From Myxococcus llanfairpwllgwyngyllgogerychwyrndrobwllllantysiliogogogochensis (GTDB lineage Bacteria; Myxococcota; Myxococcia; Myxococcales; Myxococcaceae): a stretch of 47,427 nt of DNA. Below, one piece after another: positions 32,127 through 40,103 of this stretch; position 1 is the first letter of the stretch; each line of letters starts with the position of its first letter. The DNA is taken from assembly GCF_006636215.1 (NCBI RefSeq), contig NZ_VIFM01000065.1, forward strand, positions 1-47,427, read 5' to 3'. The notes beneath the pieces are model-generated. The model was given only the letters and a program-made list of their open reading frames with translations, did not search any database and had not been told where the DNA came from. Made by a program: the position numbers and the translations under genes.

Positions 32127-33301
32127 CTGTTGGAGATGTCCACCGAGTAGCCCAGCTCGAGCGTGGGCGAGGACGCGGCCACCAGGTACTGACGGAAGTG
32201 CAGCACCTTGCCCGGAAGCGGCGCGCTCTCCGCCACGGCGGCGGCCTCATCCACCTGCTCCAGGCTTCCACCCTCGCGGCGGTAGTTGAACACCGCGGGG
32301 AAGTGCGCGCGGGCCCGCAGCTCCGCCACCGGCCACGAGACGCGGGGCAGCGCCAGCTTCAGCCGACCGGACAGGTGGAAGACGCCCAGCTCCCGCGCCA
32401 GCACCACTTCCAGCGCGCCGCCCGTCTCACCCAGCCGCGCCGGAGCGACCTTCAGCTTCAGCACGCCGTCCGTTGCCTCCTCCACCGGCACGGGCACCGC
32501 GTTTAGGGTGACACGCTCCAACTTGTGCCCTTCCGGCACCGTCAACTCCAGCGGCTGCTCGCGGTCCAGGCTCAGCGTGTAGCTGACGCGCAGCGAGGCA
32601 CGCCCCTCCAGGGTGGACACCCACGTCGCGGTGGCCTCGGCGATGCGAGGCTCCATCGGCGGGCGCACCTGCGGCTTCATCGACTGCGACACCAGAGAGG
32701 CCGCTCGCCACCCCACCCGCAGCACGCCCTGCACGGGATAGACGGCGTAGCCCTCCCCCGAGGTCGGCAGCGGCTCCATCAGCGTGAAGACGGACGTGTC
32801 GGCCTCCAGTTCGAGCGGCACCGGAGAGGCCTGCGGTCCGAACCGAAGCTGCGCGCGACGCTCAGGCCCCGTGCCCGACGAGCGCACCGTGAGGCCCACC
32901 TCGAAGGCGTGACGCCCCGCCTTGCGCGTGAGCAGGCACAGAAAGCCGTCCACGACTCCCACCGTGGCGTCCTCCAGCGTGGGCAGCGCGGTGGGGTACG
33001 TGTCCGCGTCGAGCTGGAGCAGGCGCACCTGCGTCCAACGTCCGTCCGCGAGCACCTCCACCTGGAAGGTCGCTTCCACCTGGAGGGCATCCGTCGACAG
33101 CCGGCCCTTGAGCTCACTCTTCACCAGGGCCTCGGTGGGAGGCGCGGGCACATCCGCCTGGCGCTGCGTGTAGAGGGGAATGAGCTGCTCCAACGGCACG
33201 GTGGCGGTGCCCGAGGGAGAAGTCGAGGCCGCGGTGGCGCCCGTGGCCAGGGCCTCCGGGGCGAGCAGCATGAATCCGACGAGGAGAGAAAGGGTCCGCA
33301 T
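32114..33301 (-). CDS. Secreted or periplasmic beta-rich protein, operon with CreD-like protein
   Basis: The product has 395 aa. A Sec signal peptide (LSLLVGFMLLAPEALA) is clear. The mature part is beta-rich (FQVEVLADGRWTQVRLLQL, LKLKVAPARLG) with no catalytic motif and almost no cysteine. ATG 33301 lies 7 nt after the stop of the membrane-protein gene upstream, so it is the second gene of a two-gene operon and likely a periplasmic partner of that protein. I recognise no family. The 3' end overlaps the YqeY-like gene tail-to-tail. Confidence 0.75.
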   Translation of the reverse strand: MRTLSLLVGFMLLAPEALATGATAASTSPSGTATVPLEQLIPLYTQRQADVPAPPTEALVKSELKGRLSTDALQVEATFQVEVLADGRWTQVRLLQLDADTYPTALPTLEDATVGVVDGFLCLLTRKAGRHAFEVGLTVRSSGTGPERRAQLRFGPQASPVPLELEADTSVFTLMEPLPTSGEGYAVYPVQGVLRVGWRAASLVSQSMKPQVRPPMEPRIAEATATWVSTLEGRASLRVSYTLSLDREQPLELTVPEGHKLERVTLNAVPVPVEEATDGVLKLKVAPARLGETGGALEVVLARELGVFHLSGRLKLALPRVSWPVAELRARAHFPAVFNYRREGGSLEQVDEAAAVAESAPLPGKVLHFRQYLVAASSPTLELGYSVDISNSYFR

Positions 33302-33308
33302 GGTGGGC

Positions 33309-34619
33309 TCAGCTCGCTTCCGGGGTGACAGGGGTGGCGGCGGCCTCGCGAGGGGCGGCGCCGGGCTGGGACAAGTCGGAGAGGAAGGCCCGCACGCTGG
33401 AGCGGGTGGAGAGGACCATCAGTCCGAGCAGGCCGGCGAGAATCTCCAGCGTGTAGATGAGGCCGGTGTAGCCCTCCAGGATGACGGCGCCGGTGGGCAC
33501 CAGCAGCGTGGCCGCCCAGAGGCCCGCGAGCACCGCCATGCGCTCCTTGGGGAACAGCCAGCGGGCATAGGCCACCACCGCCGCGCCCAGTCCCAGCGCG
33601 CTGAGGACGTAGGCTCCATAGAAGTTCATGAAGGCGGCCAGGTACGCGAGGAGCACGAAGAAGAAGCCGTACACGGCGGCCAGCAGATACGCCTCATGCA
33701 GCGCGAGCTGTCGCTTGTGCCGCATGCCCAGCGCCGCGAGCAGCGCCACCAGGGCGAGGAACGGCACCCACGCGCGGCTCGCCATGCGGGACACCATGGA
33801 GTCGAACGTCTTCTCCGAGGGCAGGATGACGCCCAGGTTGACGCCGGACTCCAGCGACTGGAAGGCCCAGTCCAGCGTCACGGTGTCGCTGCCCGTCTGC
33901 ACGGACGAGGCGGACAGCACGCCTCCCGGATAGTCGTAGTTGTCGCCCCCCTCCACGGCGAAGTGCAGGCGGACGTCGCGCGCGGAGAGCGCCGGGTCCA
34001 ACTTGTAGATGAAGGAGTCGAGCCCTCGGGCACGGTAGCGGATGACGAAGCGGGCCGTGGCGCCCTTCGCGATGCGTCCCGTCCACACCAGCCGGTTGCC
34101 GGAATCACCCAGGTCCAGGCTGGCCTCCTGGCCATCCACGAGGAACTGGAGCTCAGACAGCAGCACCTGCGACTTGTCCATCTCCATGGGGAAGATGAAC
34201 GCCACGTCGATGTCGTGGCCCTCGCGGTTGACCACCGCGTACTCCGCGCCCAGGTTGAAGTCGAAGCCGGAGAAGTAGCGCAGGCCGCGCTTGCGGTAGT
34301 TCATCTTCGCCAGCACCTCCACGTGCTGACGGTCGAAGGCCAGCGGCTTCAGCTCGGTGAAGATGGTGCCGCTGTGCACGAAGCGCAGCGAGGGCGCGGG
34401 TTGGACGACGGGAGCACCCCACCGGTCCTCCACGCCCGCCGCCAGCTCCGAGTTGGCGAAGTCCGCCCGGTCCGCCACCTGGCCGGCGATCACCGCAGTG
34501 GCGAAGATGACGATGAAGAGACTGCCGAAGACGTGGTGGGCGACGAGCCACCGGAAGGCCCGGCGGATGGGGCCGTCGGACGTCCGCTGCGGACGCGGCG
34601 CGGAAACAGGGATGTTCAT
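33309..34619 (-). CDS. Polytopic inner-membrane protein, CreD-like
   Basis: The product has 436 aa. One N-terminal helix (FGSLFIVIFATAVIAG, ~32-47) is followed by a ~230-residue periplasmic domain, then at least five C-terminal helices from WVPFLALVALLAALGM. This matches the topology of CreD (inner-membrane protein of the E. coli cre locus), including the block HEAYLLAAVYGFFFVLL and a late EGYTGLIYTLEILAGLLGL, which recalls CreD's DYALLMGS region. The match is judged by eye, so I call it CreD-like only. It heads an operon with the secreted protein downstream; the CreBC-like two-component pair is 1.6 kb away on the other strand. Confidence 0.6.
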   Translation of the reverse strand: MNIPVSAPRPQRTSDGPIRRAFRWLVAHHVFGSLFIVIFATAVIAGQVADRADFANSELAAGVEDRWGAPVVQPAPSLRFVHSGTIFTELKPLAFDRQHVEVLAKMNYRKRGLRYFSGFDFNLGAEYAVVNREGHDIDVAFIFPMEMDKSQVLLSELQFLVDGQEASLDLGDSGNRLVWTGRIAKGATARFVIRYRARGLDSFIYKLDPALSARDVRLHFAVEGGDNYDYPGGVLSASSVQTGSDTVTLDWAFQSLESGVNLGVILPSEKTFDSMVSRMASRAWVPFLALVALLAALGMRHKRQLALHEAYLLAAVYGFFFVLLAYLAAFMNFYGAYVLSALGLGAAVVAYARWLFPKERMAVLAGLWAATLLVPTGAVILEGYTGLIYTLEILAGLLGLMVLSTRSSVRAFLSDLSQPGAAPREAAATPVTPEAS

Positions 34620-34704
34620 GGGCCCAGACTGGCCCCCCGGTGTGCAACCCGGATGGCCAGCCTGTGCGCTTCATGAGGAATGTTCGTGCGGAATTTGTGC
34701 AAGC

Positions 34705-34723
34705 CCGGGGAGATTCCCCCCGG
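34705..34723 (-). terminator. GC-rich hairpin after the CxxCH lipoprotein gene
   Basis: CCGGGG and CCCCGG form a perfect 6-bp stem with a 7-nt loop, 14 nt downstream (minus strand) of that gene's stop. There is no U-tract. It separates the gene from the CreD-like gene, which starts at 34619 and would need its own promoter in the next ~85 nt. Confidence 0.35.
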
Positions 34724-34737
34724 ACCGGCGTTTCACA

Positions 34738-36531
34738 TCAGTGCACCGCGAGGTTGCGCACGTCGAACGCGCGGGTGAGGCAGGACTGGTTCGCGGTGGA
34801 GTCCAGGTGCTGCGCGCGGTCCCGAATCTCGAAGAAGCTGCGCACCGTGCCGTCCACCGGGTCCGCCACGTTGAAGGGCGTGAGCGGGTTCACCATGCCC
34901 GTGGAGAGGAAGGCCGACAGCGCGCCCGTCTCGCCAATGTGCGTGAAGGGCGTGTTCGTCTCACGCGCGTGACAGCCGTTGCACGTGTTGAACGAGAACT
35001 TGTGCCGCGCGGTGTTGTTCACGATGCCGGTGGCCCGCCAGAACGTGCTGGACGGCGTTGGGACGCGCGGGTTGGCGCCCAGGAAGTTCACGCTCGCGAA
35101 GGTGGCCGGCACGCCGTAGGTGTTGGCGAGGATGGCCGCCTGGTTGGTGTTCACGAAGTCGCGGAAGATGGTGGTGTTGTTGCGCGCGTCTCCCGGCGTC
35201 AACGCCACCGTGGTCTCCGACAGGAAGTTCGGCGTCGCGCCCGTGTCGAACAGGTGGAACTCCCGCAGCTCCCAGGGCGAGGCGAGCATGAAGTCGTTGG
35301 TGCGAATCTGGTTGATGGCGTTGCCGTTGGGCTTGGTGGGCGCCGCGCCGGCGACGACGACCTGCTCCGTGAGCGCCTGCAGCGCCGCGTTGTAGGCCGG
35401 GCTGCCCAGCACCATCAGCGGGTTCGACAGCTGCATCCACTGCTGCGCCCAGCTCTTCACGTTGAGGCAGCCGGAGATGGGCACGCCGTACTCGAAGATG
35501 ACCAGCAGCGGCCGGATGACGCAGCCCGCGCTCTTGTCCACCGCGGCGAAGACGAAGCGCAGCTCACCGCCACCGCTGGAGCCGCCGTAGCCCACCGGGC
35601 CGTTGCCCTTGCCCAGGTCCAACCGGTTGAAGATGGCCACCAGCTTGAACGCCGACTTCGTCATGTCGAGCGTGCCGGCGATCTTCGGCCACGGGTTCAG
35701 GATGCGCGGCACCACCTGCGTGCGCGCCGGGACGGTCCACCCGTTGAGCGTCTGGTTCGCGTTCCACTGCAGCAACCACTGCTCGGTGAGGGCCGACGGC
35801 GTCACGAACGTGCTAGCCATCTCCGTCATCAGGTGGTTGAACGTCCACACCCCGTTCGGGTTGCCAGAGTTCGAGCACGGGTCATACGTCCGCGTCGGGT
35901 CGTTGATGACGTTCGGATGGGTGATGATGAGGGATTTGGCCGGCCTGACGTCGGCGAGCAGGCCCACGGGCGTCACCGGGATGGGCACGCGCGGACGGAA
36001 GACGTCCGACGACAGCGCCACCACCCGGCGCTCCTCCACCAGCTCGCGGTTGTTGAAGACGGCGAACGTCAGCGGCTCGTTGGGCTGCCGGTTCTGCGCC
36101 GCGGTGATGCGGTCCTGCGTCTTGCGGTGCAGCTCGAGGTCGACCTCGGCGAAGCCGGAGAACACACCGTCTCCGGCCTGCTCGTCACCCTCCGTGCCTT
36201 GATCTCTCAGCACCACGGGCTTGCCCGTGTCGGACACCACGGGGACCTCCGTGAAGAGGCCCTGCTGACTCTGGGCGAGCCGCACTCGGACCAGGCTGCG
36301 GGTCGCGGTGCCCAGGACGTCGTCCTGCGCCACCACGTCGAGCGACTGGATGATGGGCGCGGGCTTGTTGGTGGGCGTCGGCTCGGCCACCGCCGCCTGG
36401 GGCCGCTCCTCCAGGGGAGCCGGGCTCTCCAGCGCCTCACCACCACAACCCGTCATGCACAATGCGATTGCGAGCACACCGGACCCAGCCCACTTCAGGC
36501 CCAGGGCCTTCTTCGGGGACCACTTCTTCAT
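34738..36531 (-). CDS. Lipoprotein with a CxxCH haem-c-type motif
   Basis: The product has 597 aa from ATG 36531, with TGGAGG 8 nt upstream. The lipobox is LCMTGC. After a Pro/Ala linker the body is a ~540-residue domain without a family I recognise, containing the conserved-looking patches FNRLDLGKGN, RTNDFMLASPWELREF and TFWRATGIV. CNGCH (517-521) is a canonical c-type haem attachment site, with HIGETGALSAFLSTGM after it and Met residues that could be the sixth ligand. One haem-like motif in such a large protein suggests a redox lipoprotein on the periplasmic or surface face; it could also be a disulfide only. It is divergent from the methyltransferase-like gene. Confidence 0.8.
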   Translation of the reverse strand: MKKWSPKKALGLKWAGSGVLAIALCMTGCGGEALESPAPLEERPQAAVAEPTPTNKPAPIIQSLDVVAQDDVLGTATRSLVRVRLAQSQQGLFTEVPVVSDTGKPVVLRDQGTEGDEQAGDGVFSGFAEVDLELHRKTQDRITAAQNRQPNEPLTFAVFNNRELVEERRVVALSSDVFRPRVPIPVTPVGLLADVRPAKSLIITHPNVINDPTRTYDPCSNSGNPNGVWTFNHLMTEMASTFVTPSALTEQWLLQWNANQTLNGWTVPARTQVVPRILNPWPKIAGTLDMTKSAFKLVAIFNRLDLGKGNGPVGYGGSSGGGELRFVFAAVDKSAGCVIRPLLVIFEYGVPISGCLNVKSWAQQWMQLSNPLMVLGSPAYNAALQALTEQVVVAGAAPTKPNGNAINQIRTNDFMLASPWELREFHLFDTGATPNFLSETTVALTPGDARNNTTIFRDFVNTNQAAILANTYGVPATFASVNFLGANPRVPTPSSTFWRATGIVNNTARHKFSFNTCNGCHARETNTPFTHIGETGALSAFLSTGMVNPLTPFNVADPVDGTVRSFFEIRDRAQHLDSTANQSCLTRAFDVRNLAVH

Positions 36532-36648
36532 GGATGTCGCCTCCAGGGGATTTACGGCGACCCCTCCACGTGCACCCCGCAGGCCAGGACCAGCACCCCG
36601 AGAGAAGCCCACACACACCAGAGGGATGTGTCTCTTGAGGCAACAACC

Positions 36649-36700
36649 GTCACTCGGACTGTGACTTTCCGCGCTACAGCGCCTCTCCTTTCCCGAGAGG
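36649..36700. promoter_or_regulatory. Cluster of three dyads in the 214-nt divergent gap
   Basis: GTCAC-N7-GTGAC (36649-36665), GCGCT-AC-AGCGC (36671-36682) and the hairpin CCTCTC/GAGAGG (36682-36700) follow one another, ending 45 nt before the ATG at 36746. Three adjacent perfect dyads suggest operators or leader structures for the methyltransferase-like gene, or for the lipoprotein gene on the other strand. Confidence 0.35.
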
Positions 36701-36745
36701 GCCCAAAGATTTACGGCAGCCCAGAAACCGGCTCAAATCCAGGAA

Positions 36746-37414
36746 ATGGAGAGAGTCGAGGAGATCTACCAGGGCTTCGTGGTTGATCATCAGCTCGAGC
36801 GCGCGGGCCTCTTCGAGCTGCTCCGCGAGCGGTTCGTGGCCGTGGACACCGTGCTGTACCCGGGGTGCTTCGTGCACATCACCCCGTCGTTCTTCTTCCA
36901 GCACGTCGTCTACGTGGACCGGAACGATTTGGCGCAGGGGTTCTTCGCCAACAAGGACGGCGTGCTGCGGAAGATCTCCTCCCGGCAGCAGTACGCCCAG
37001 AAGGCCCACGTGCGCTTCGTCTCGCAGGACTACCTGCAGCCCATCCCCGCGCTCGAGGAGAGCTTCGACCTGCTCCTGGCGCTGTATGCCGGAGGAATCT
37101 CCCGCGCCTGCGGCAAGTACCTGAAGGTCGGCGGGCTGCTGGTGACGAACGACCACCACGGCGACGCGGCGGAGGCCGCGGCCGAGGAGAATCTGGAGCT
37201 GGTCGCAGTGGTGAAGGAGCTGCGGGGGAAGTACACCTTCAGCGACCAGGAGCTCGCCGCGTACCTGGTCCCAAAGCTACCGCCCCGGGGCCCCGCCGCG
37301 CTCGACGACGCGGGCGGCTCCCACTGGGCCCGGCCCGCCGACTACTACGTGTTCCGCAAGACGCGCCCGGGCGCGGCGTCGCTGGAGACCGGGCGCTTCT
37401 CGGCACCGCACTGA
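36746..37414 (+). CDS. Small methyltransferase-like (Rossmann) protein
   Basis: The product has 222 aa. The first strand DTVLYPGCFVHI, then HVVYVDRND (acidic end of strand 2, as in SAM-binding class I methyltransferases), then DLLLALYAGGISRACGKYLKVGGLLVTND (~109-137, the strand-4 region) give a Rossmann-like layout. The usual glycine-rich E/DxGxGxG loop is changed to YPGC. Either it binds SAM in a degenerate way or it is a relative with another ligand. CAGGAA just before ATG 36746 is a weak ribosome site. It is a single gene, convergent with the chitinase gene. Confidence 0.65.
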   Translation: MERVEEIYQGFVVDHQLERAGLFELLRERFVAVDTVLYPGCFVHITPSFFFQHVVYVDRNDLAQGFFANKDGVLRKISSRQQYAQKAHVRFVSQDYLQPIPALEESFDLLLALYAGGISRACGKYLKVGGLLVTNDHHGDAAEAAAEENLELVAVVKELRGKYTFSDQELAAYLVPKLPPRGPAALDDAGGSHWARPADYYVFRKTRPGAASLETGRFSAPH

Positions 37415-37435
37415 GGCCCCTCGTTACTGGGCCTC
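37413..37435. terminator. Hairpin covering both convergent stop codons
   Basis: GAGGCCC (37413-37419) and GGGCCTC (37429-37435) form a perfect 7-bp stem with a 9-nt loop. The plus-strand TGA (37412-37414) overlaps the left arm and the minus-strand stop (37424-37426) lies in the loop. It is likely a bidirectional terminator, without U-tracts. Confidence 0.45.
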
Positions 37436-38845
37436 CAGCCGGAACTGCTGGCAGTCGTTGTTGGACCAGGTCCACTGCTGGATGACGGTGCCGTTGGCGC
37501 TCGTCCCGCAGGTCGTGACATCCAGCACCTTGCCGCTGTGTCGGGCCTCGATGCGATGGAACCCGCCGGAGGTCGCCACCGTGCGGAACTGCTGGTTTCC
37601 ACCGTTGGACCAGGTCCACTGCTGGAGCCCCGCGCCATCCGCGGTGCTCACGTCGCGCACATCCAGCACCTTGCCGCTGTACTGGGACACGATGCGGACG
37701 TAGCCGCTGTCGGTGGGCTCCAGCACCCACTGCTGGCTGGCGCCCGTGTGGCACGCCCACTGGTGAATCGTCGCGCCGTCCGCGGTGCTGGGACCGTTGA
37801 TGTCCAGGCAGCGGCCGGAGGACTTGTTGACGATGCGGTAGCGGGTGGCGCCACCGCCGCCCTGCGCGGCGTTGAAGATGGCGAGCAGCAGCGACGTGTC
37901 ATTGCGCGTGTCCTGGGTCAGCTCCCAGATCATCACCCCGCCGCCCTGCTGGAGCCCCAGCCGCGTCTTCGCCTGGATGGTGGCGATGCCGTTGTAATAG
38001 ACGTCGCCCACGTTGTCCTTGTACGGCGCCTGCGAGTCGCGAGCGACGAGGTCCGCGTAGCCGACATACGACGACGGCGAGCGCCCGTAGAACGGCACGC
38101 CCAGCACGGCCTTCGATGCCGGCAGGCCCCGCCCCTTCCAGTAGTTGAGCGACTGGACGGCGTAGTCATACGTCGAATGCGGCTGCCCGCCGTCGTACGC
38201 CATGATGTTGAGGAAGTCGAAGTCGGCGAACGTCGAGGTGGGGATGCCCTCGCCGTAGTAGCCGTTGGCCACCACCGCGGCCGTGAGCAGCTTGCCGCGC
38301 GAGCGCATCGCCGCGCCCAGCTCCCGGATGAGCGCCGCGTAGTTCTGCGCGGAGGCGCCCGGGTCCGGGTACTCCCAGTCGATGTCCACGCCGTCCAGCC
38401 CCGCCGCGTTGACGTAGTTGACCAGGTTGTTCACGAAAGCCGTGCGAGTGCCCGCGTTCGCCGCGAGCGACTCGAAGCCACTGTCATTGCCGTCGTTCCA
38501 CCCGCCCACGGCGATGAGCACCTTCACGCCTCGCGCGTGTGCCGCCGTGACGAGTGAGCGAAGCCGTGCGTCCGTCCCGCTCGGCCCCGTGAGCCCCCCC
38601 TGCGCGGTCGGCACCACGAAGGCGTAGTTGATATGCGTGAGCCTGTCGTAGGGGATGGTGTTGACGTCGCCCGCCCACGTCGGGAAGTAGCCGACGACGC
38701 GGGTCGCCAGCGCCGTGCCCTCTTGCCGGCCCAGCGGCTCTTCTCCGGAAGAGGCGGCGTCCGGCGGCCCGGAACAGGCCAGCACCACGGCCGCCAGCGC
38801 GGCTTGCACCACCAGGGCTCTCAACGGCAACACCATGCGCGACAT
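37424..38845 (-). CDS. Chitinase-type GH18 lipoprotein with ricin-B lectin domain
   Basis: The product has 473 aa. Lipobox VVLAC (Cys24). The GH18 barrel (48-~330) opens with VVGYFPTW and has GGWND (114-118) and the catalytic motif DGVDIDWE (151-158; acid Glu158), with YYGEGI and MIWELTQD near its end. The C-terminal ~135 residues are a ricin-B beta-trefoil: three repeats with CLDINGPSTADGATIHQW, VLDVRDVSTADGAGLQQW and VLDVTTCGTSANGTVIQQW. It should hydrolyse chitin or related beta-1,4-GlcNAc polymers, with the lectin giving substrate binding and the lipid keeping it on the cell surface. GGAG precedes ATG 38845. Fungal or prey cell-wall degradation is a fitting role in a predatory bacterium (inference). 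Confidence 0.93.
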   Translation of the reverse strand: MSRMVLPLRALVVQAALAAVVLACSGPPDAASSGEEPLGRQEGTALATRVVGYFPTWAGDVNTIPYDRLTHINYAFVVPTAQGGLTGPSGTDARLRSLVTAAHARGVKVLIAVGGWNDGNDSGFESLAANAGTRTAFVNNLVNYVNAAGLDGVDIDWEYPDPGASAQNYAALIRELGAAMRSRGKLLTAAVVANGYYGEGIPTSTFADFDFLNIMAYDGGQPHSTYDYAVQSLNYWKGRGLPASKAVLGVPFYGRSPSSYVGYADLVARDSQAPYKDNVGDVYYNGIATIQAKTRLGLQQGGGVMIWELTQDTRNDTSLLLAIFNAAQGGGGATRYRIVNKSSGRCLDINGPSTADGATIHQWACHTGASQQWVLEPTDSGYVRIVSQYSGKVLDVRDVSTADGAGLQQWTWSNGGNQQFRTVATSGGFHRIEARHSGKVLDVTTCGTSANGTVIQQWTWSNNDCQQFRLEAQ

Positions 38846-38965
38846 GCGGACTCCATGAGGTGAGCCCCCGCCCCCGACATGGGGACGGATGGGTCGCGCA
38901 CCTGTAGCGTCGCCCTAAACCCGCAACAACAGTTTTTCCAGAAAACGAAGAAAGACTATCCAGTC

Positions 38966-38976
38966 CTGTCGGACAG
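38966..38976. promoter_or_regulatory. Palindrome CTGTC-G-GACAG in the chitinase upstream region
   Basis: CTGTC and GACAG flank one G, 120 nt upstream of the chitinase start and close to an AT-rich stretch (about 38920-38960). The 197-nt gap between the cysteine synthase and chitinase genes otherwise shows no gene. It could be an operator of the chitinase promoter. Confidence 0.3.
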
Positions 38977-39042
38977 TTGAGAGGACCCTGAACGCGCTTG
39001 CGCCGGGGTCCGCATTTTCGGCGCGGGCTGGACGGGCCCGGC

Positions 39043-40047
39043 TCAGCGCGCGGGGAGGTTGACGGGCAGCGGCTTCACCCGGAGCTGCTTCGAGGCGAGG
39101 AACTCCGCGTTGAAGACCTTGGAGGCGTAGCGGCTGCCGTGGTCGCACAGGAACGTCACGATGCGCAGGCCCGAGCCGGGGTGCTGGCGGGCAATCTCAT
39201 ACGCGGCGCGCACGTTGAGGGCGGCCGACGTGCCCACCACGAGCGCGTCCTCGCGGGCCAGGTGGTAGAGGGTGTCGAGCATGTCCTCGTCCCCCAGGCG
39301 CATCGCCTCGTCCACGCGCGCGGCCTTGAAGTTGGCGGTGAGCCGCATGATGCCGATGCCCTCGGTGATGGAGGAGCCGGACGACTCCAGCTTCCCGTCG
39401 CGCACGAAGCAGTAGAGGCCGGAGCCCGGCGGGTCCACGAGCACCACTCGCAGCGCGGGGTTCTTCTCCTTGAGGAAACGGCTGACGCCGGACATCGTCC
39501 CGCCGCTGCCCACGGAGACGACGAGCACGTCCACTCGGCCCTCGCACTGCTCCCAGATTTCGGGCCCCGTCGTCTCGTAGTGGAAGTCGCCGTTGGCCGT
39601 GTTCTCGAACTGGTTGGCCCAGAACCAGCCGTGCTGCTCGGACAGCGCGCGCGCCTGGTGGAAGAAGTGGCCGGGGTTGGCGAAGGGCACGGGCGGCACC
39701 TTGCGGACCTCCACGCCCATGGCCTCCAGCAGCTCGTACTTCTCGCGCGCCTGGTTGTCCGGCATCGTCACCACGACGCGGTAGCCGCGCTCGCGGCCCA
39801 GGAGCCCCAGGCCGATGCCGGTGTTGCCCGCGGTGCCCTCGACGATGGTGCCGCCCGGATGGAGAAGTCCCTCCTCCTCCGCGCGGCGAATCATCCCCTT
39901 GGCGGCGCGGTCCTTGATGCTGCCGCCAGGGTTCATGAACTCCGCCTTGCCCAGAATCTCGCAGCCGGTGATGCGGCTGAGAGAACCGATGCGAAGCAGC
40001 GGAGTGTTTCCCACCGAGTCCCACAGCGAGCCGATGCGTGGCGCCAT
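39043..40047 (-). CDS. Cysteine synthase family PLP enzyme
   Basis: The product has 334 aa. PLP enzyme of fold II: VGNTPLLRI, then NPGGSIKDRAA with the PLP Lys45, EGTAGNTGIGL (substrate loop), VSVGSGGTMSG (phosphate loop) and EGIG. This form (EGTAGNTG rather than EPTSGNTG) is the CysK-type subgroup seen in many proteobacteria. It makes cysteine from O-acetylserine and sulfide; a cystathionine beta-synthase-like activity cannot be excluded. ATG 40047 is preceded by GGGGAGGGGG, sequestered in a strong hairpin (see 40050). It follows the efflux operon on the same strand after 56 nt, but may have its own promoter in that gap. Confidence 0.93.
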   Translation of the reverse strand: MAPRIGSLWDSVGNTPLLRIGSLSRITGCEILGKAEFMNPGGSIKDRAAKGMIRRAEEEGLLHPGGTIVEGTAGNTGIGLGLLGRERGYRVVVTMPDNQAREKYELLEAMGVEVRKVPPVPFANPGHFFHQARALSEQHGWFWANQFENTANGDFHYETTGPEIWEQCEGRVDVLVVSVGSGGTMSGVSRFLKEKNPALRVVLVDPPGSGLYCFVRDGKLESSGSSITEGIGIMRLTANFKAARVDEAMRLGDEDMLDTLYHLAREDALVVGTSAALNVRAAYEIARQHPGSGLRIVTFLCDHGSRYASKVFNAEFLASKQLRVKPLPVNLPAR

Positions 40048-40049
40048 CC

Positions 40050-40076
40050 CCCTCCCCTAATGGAGTCCGGGGAGGG
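40050..40076 (-). promoter_or_regulatory. Strong hairpin that hides the cysteine synthase ribosome site
   Basis: In the minus-strand transcript CCCTCCCC (40076-40069) pairs perfectly with GGGGAGGG (40057-40050) across an 11-nt loop. GGGGAGG is also the ribosome-binding sequence of the ATG at 40047. The hairpin could be the terminator of the upstream operon or an RNA switch that limits translation of the enzyme. Confidence 0.5.
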
Positions 40077-40103
40077 AGGCAACCGACGACGGACCGGGGC
40101 CCG

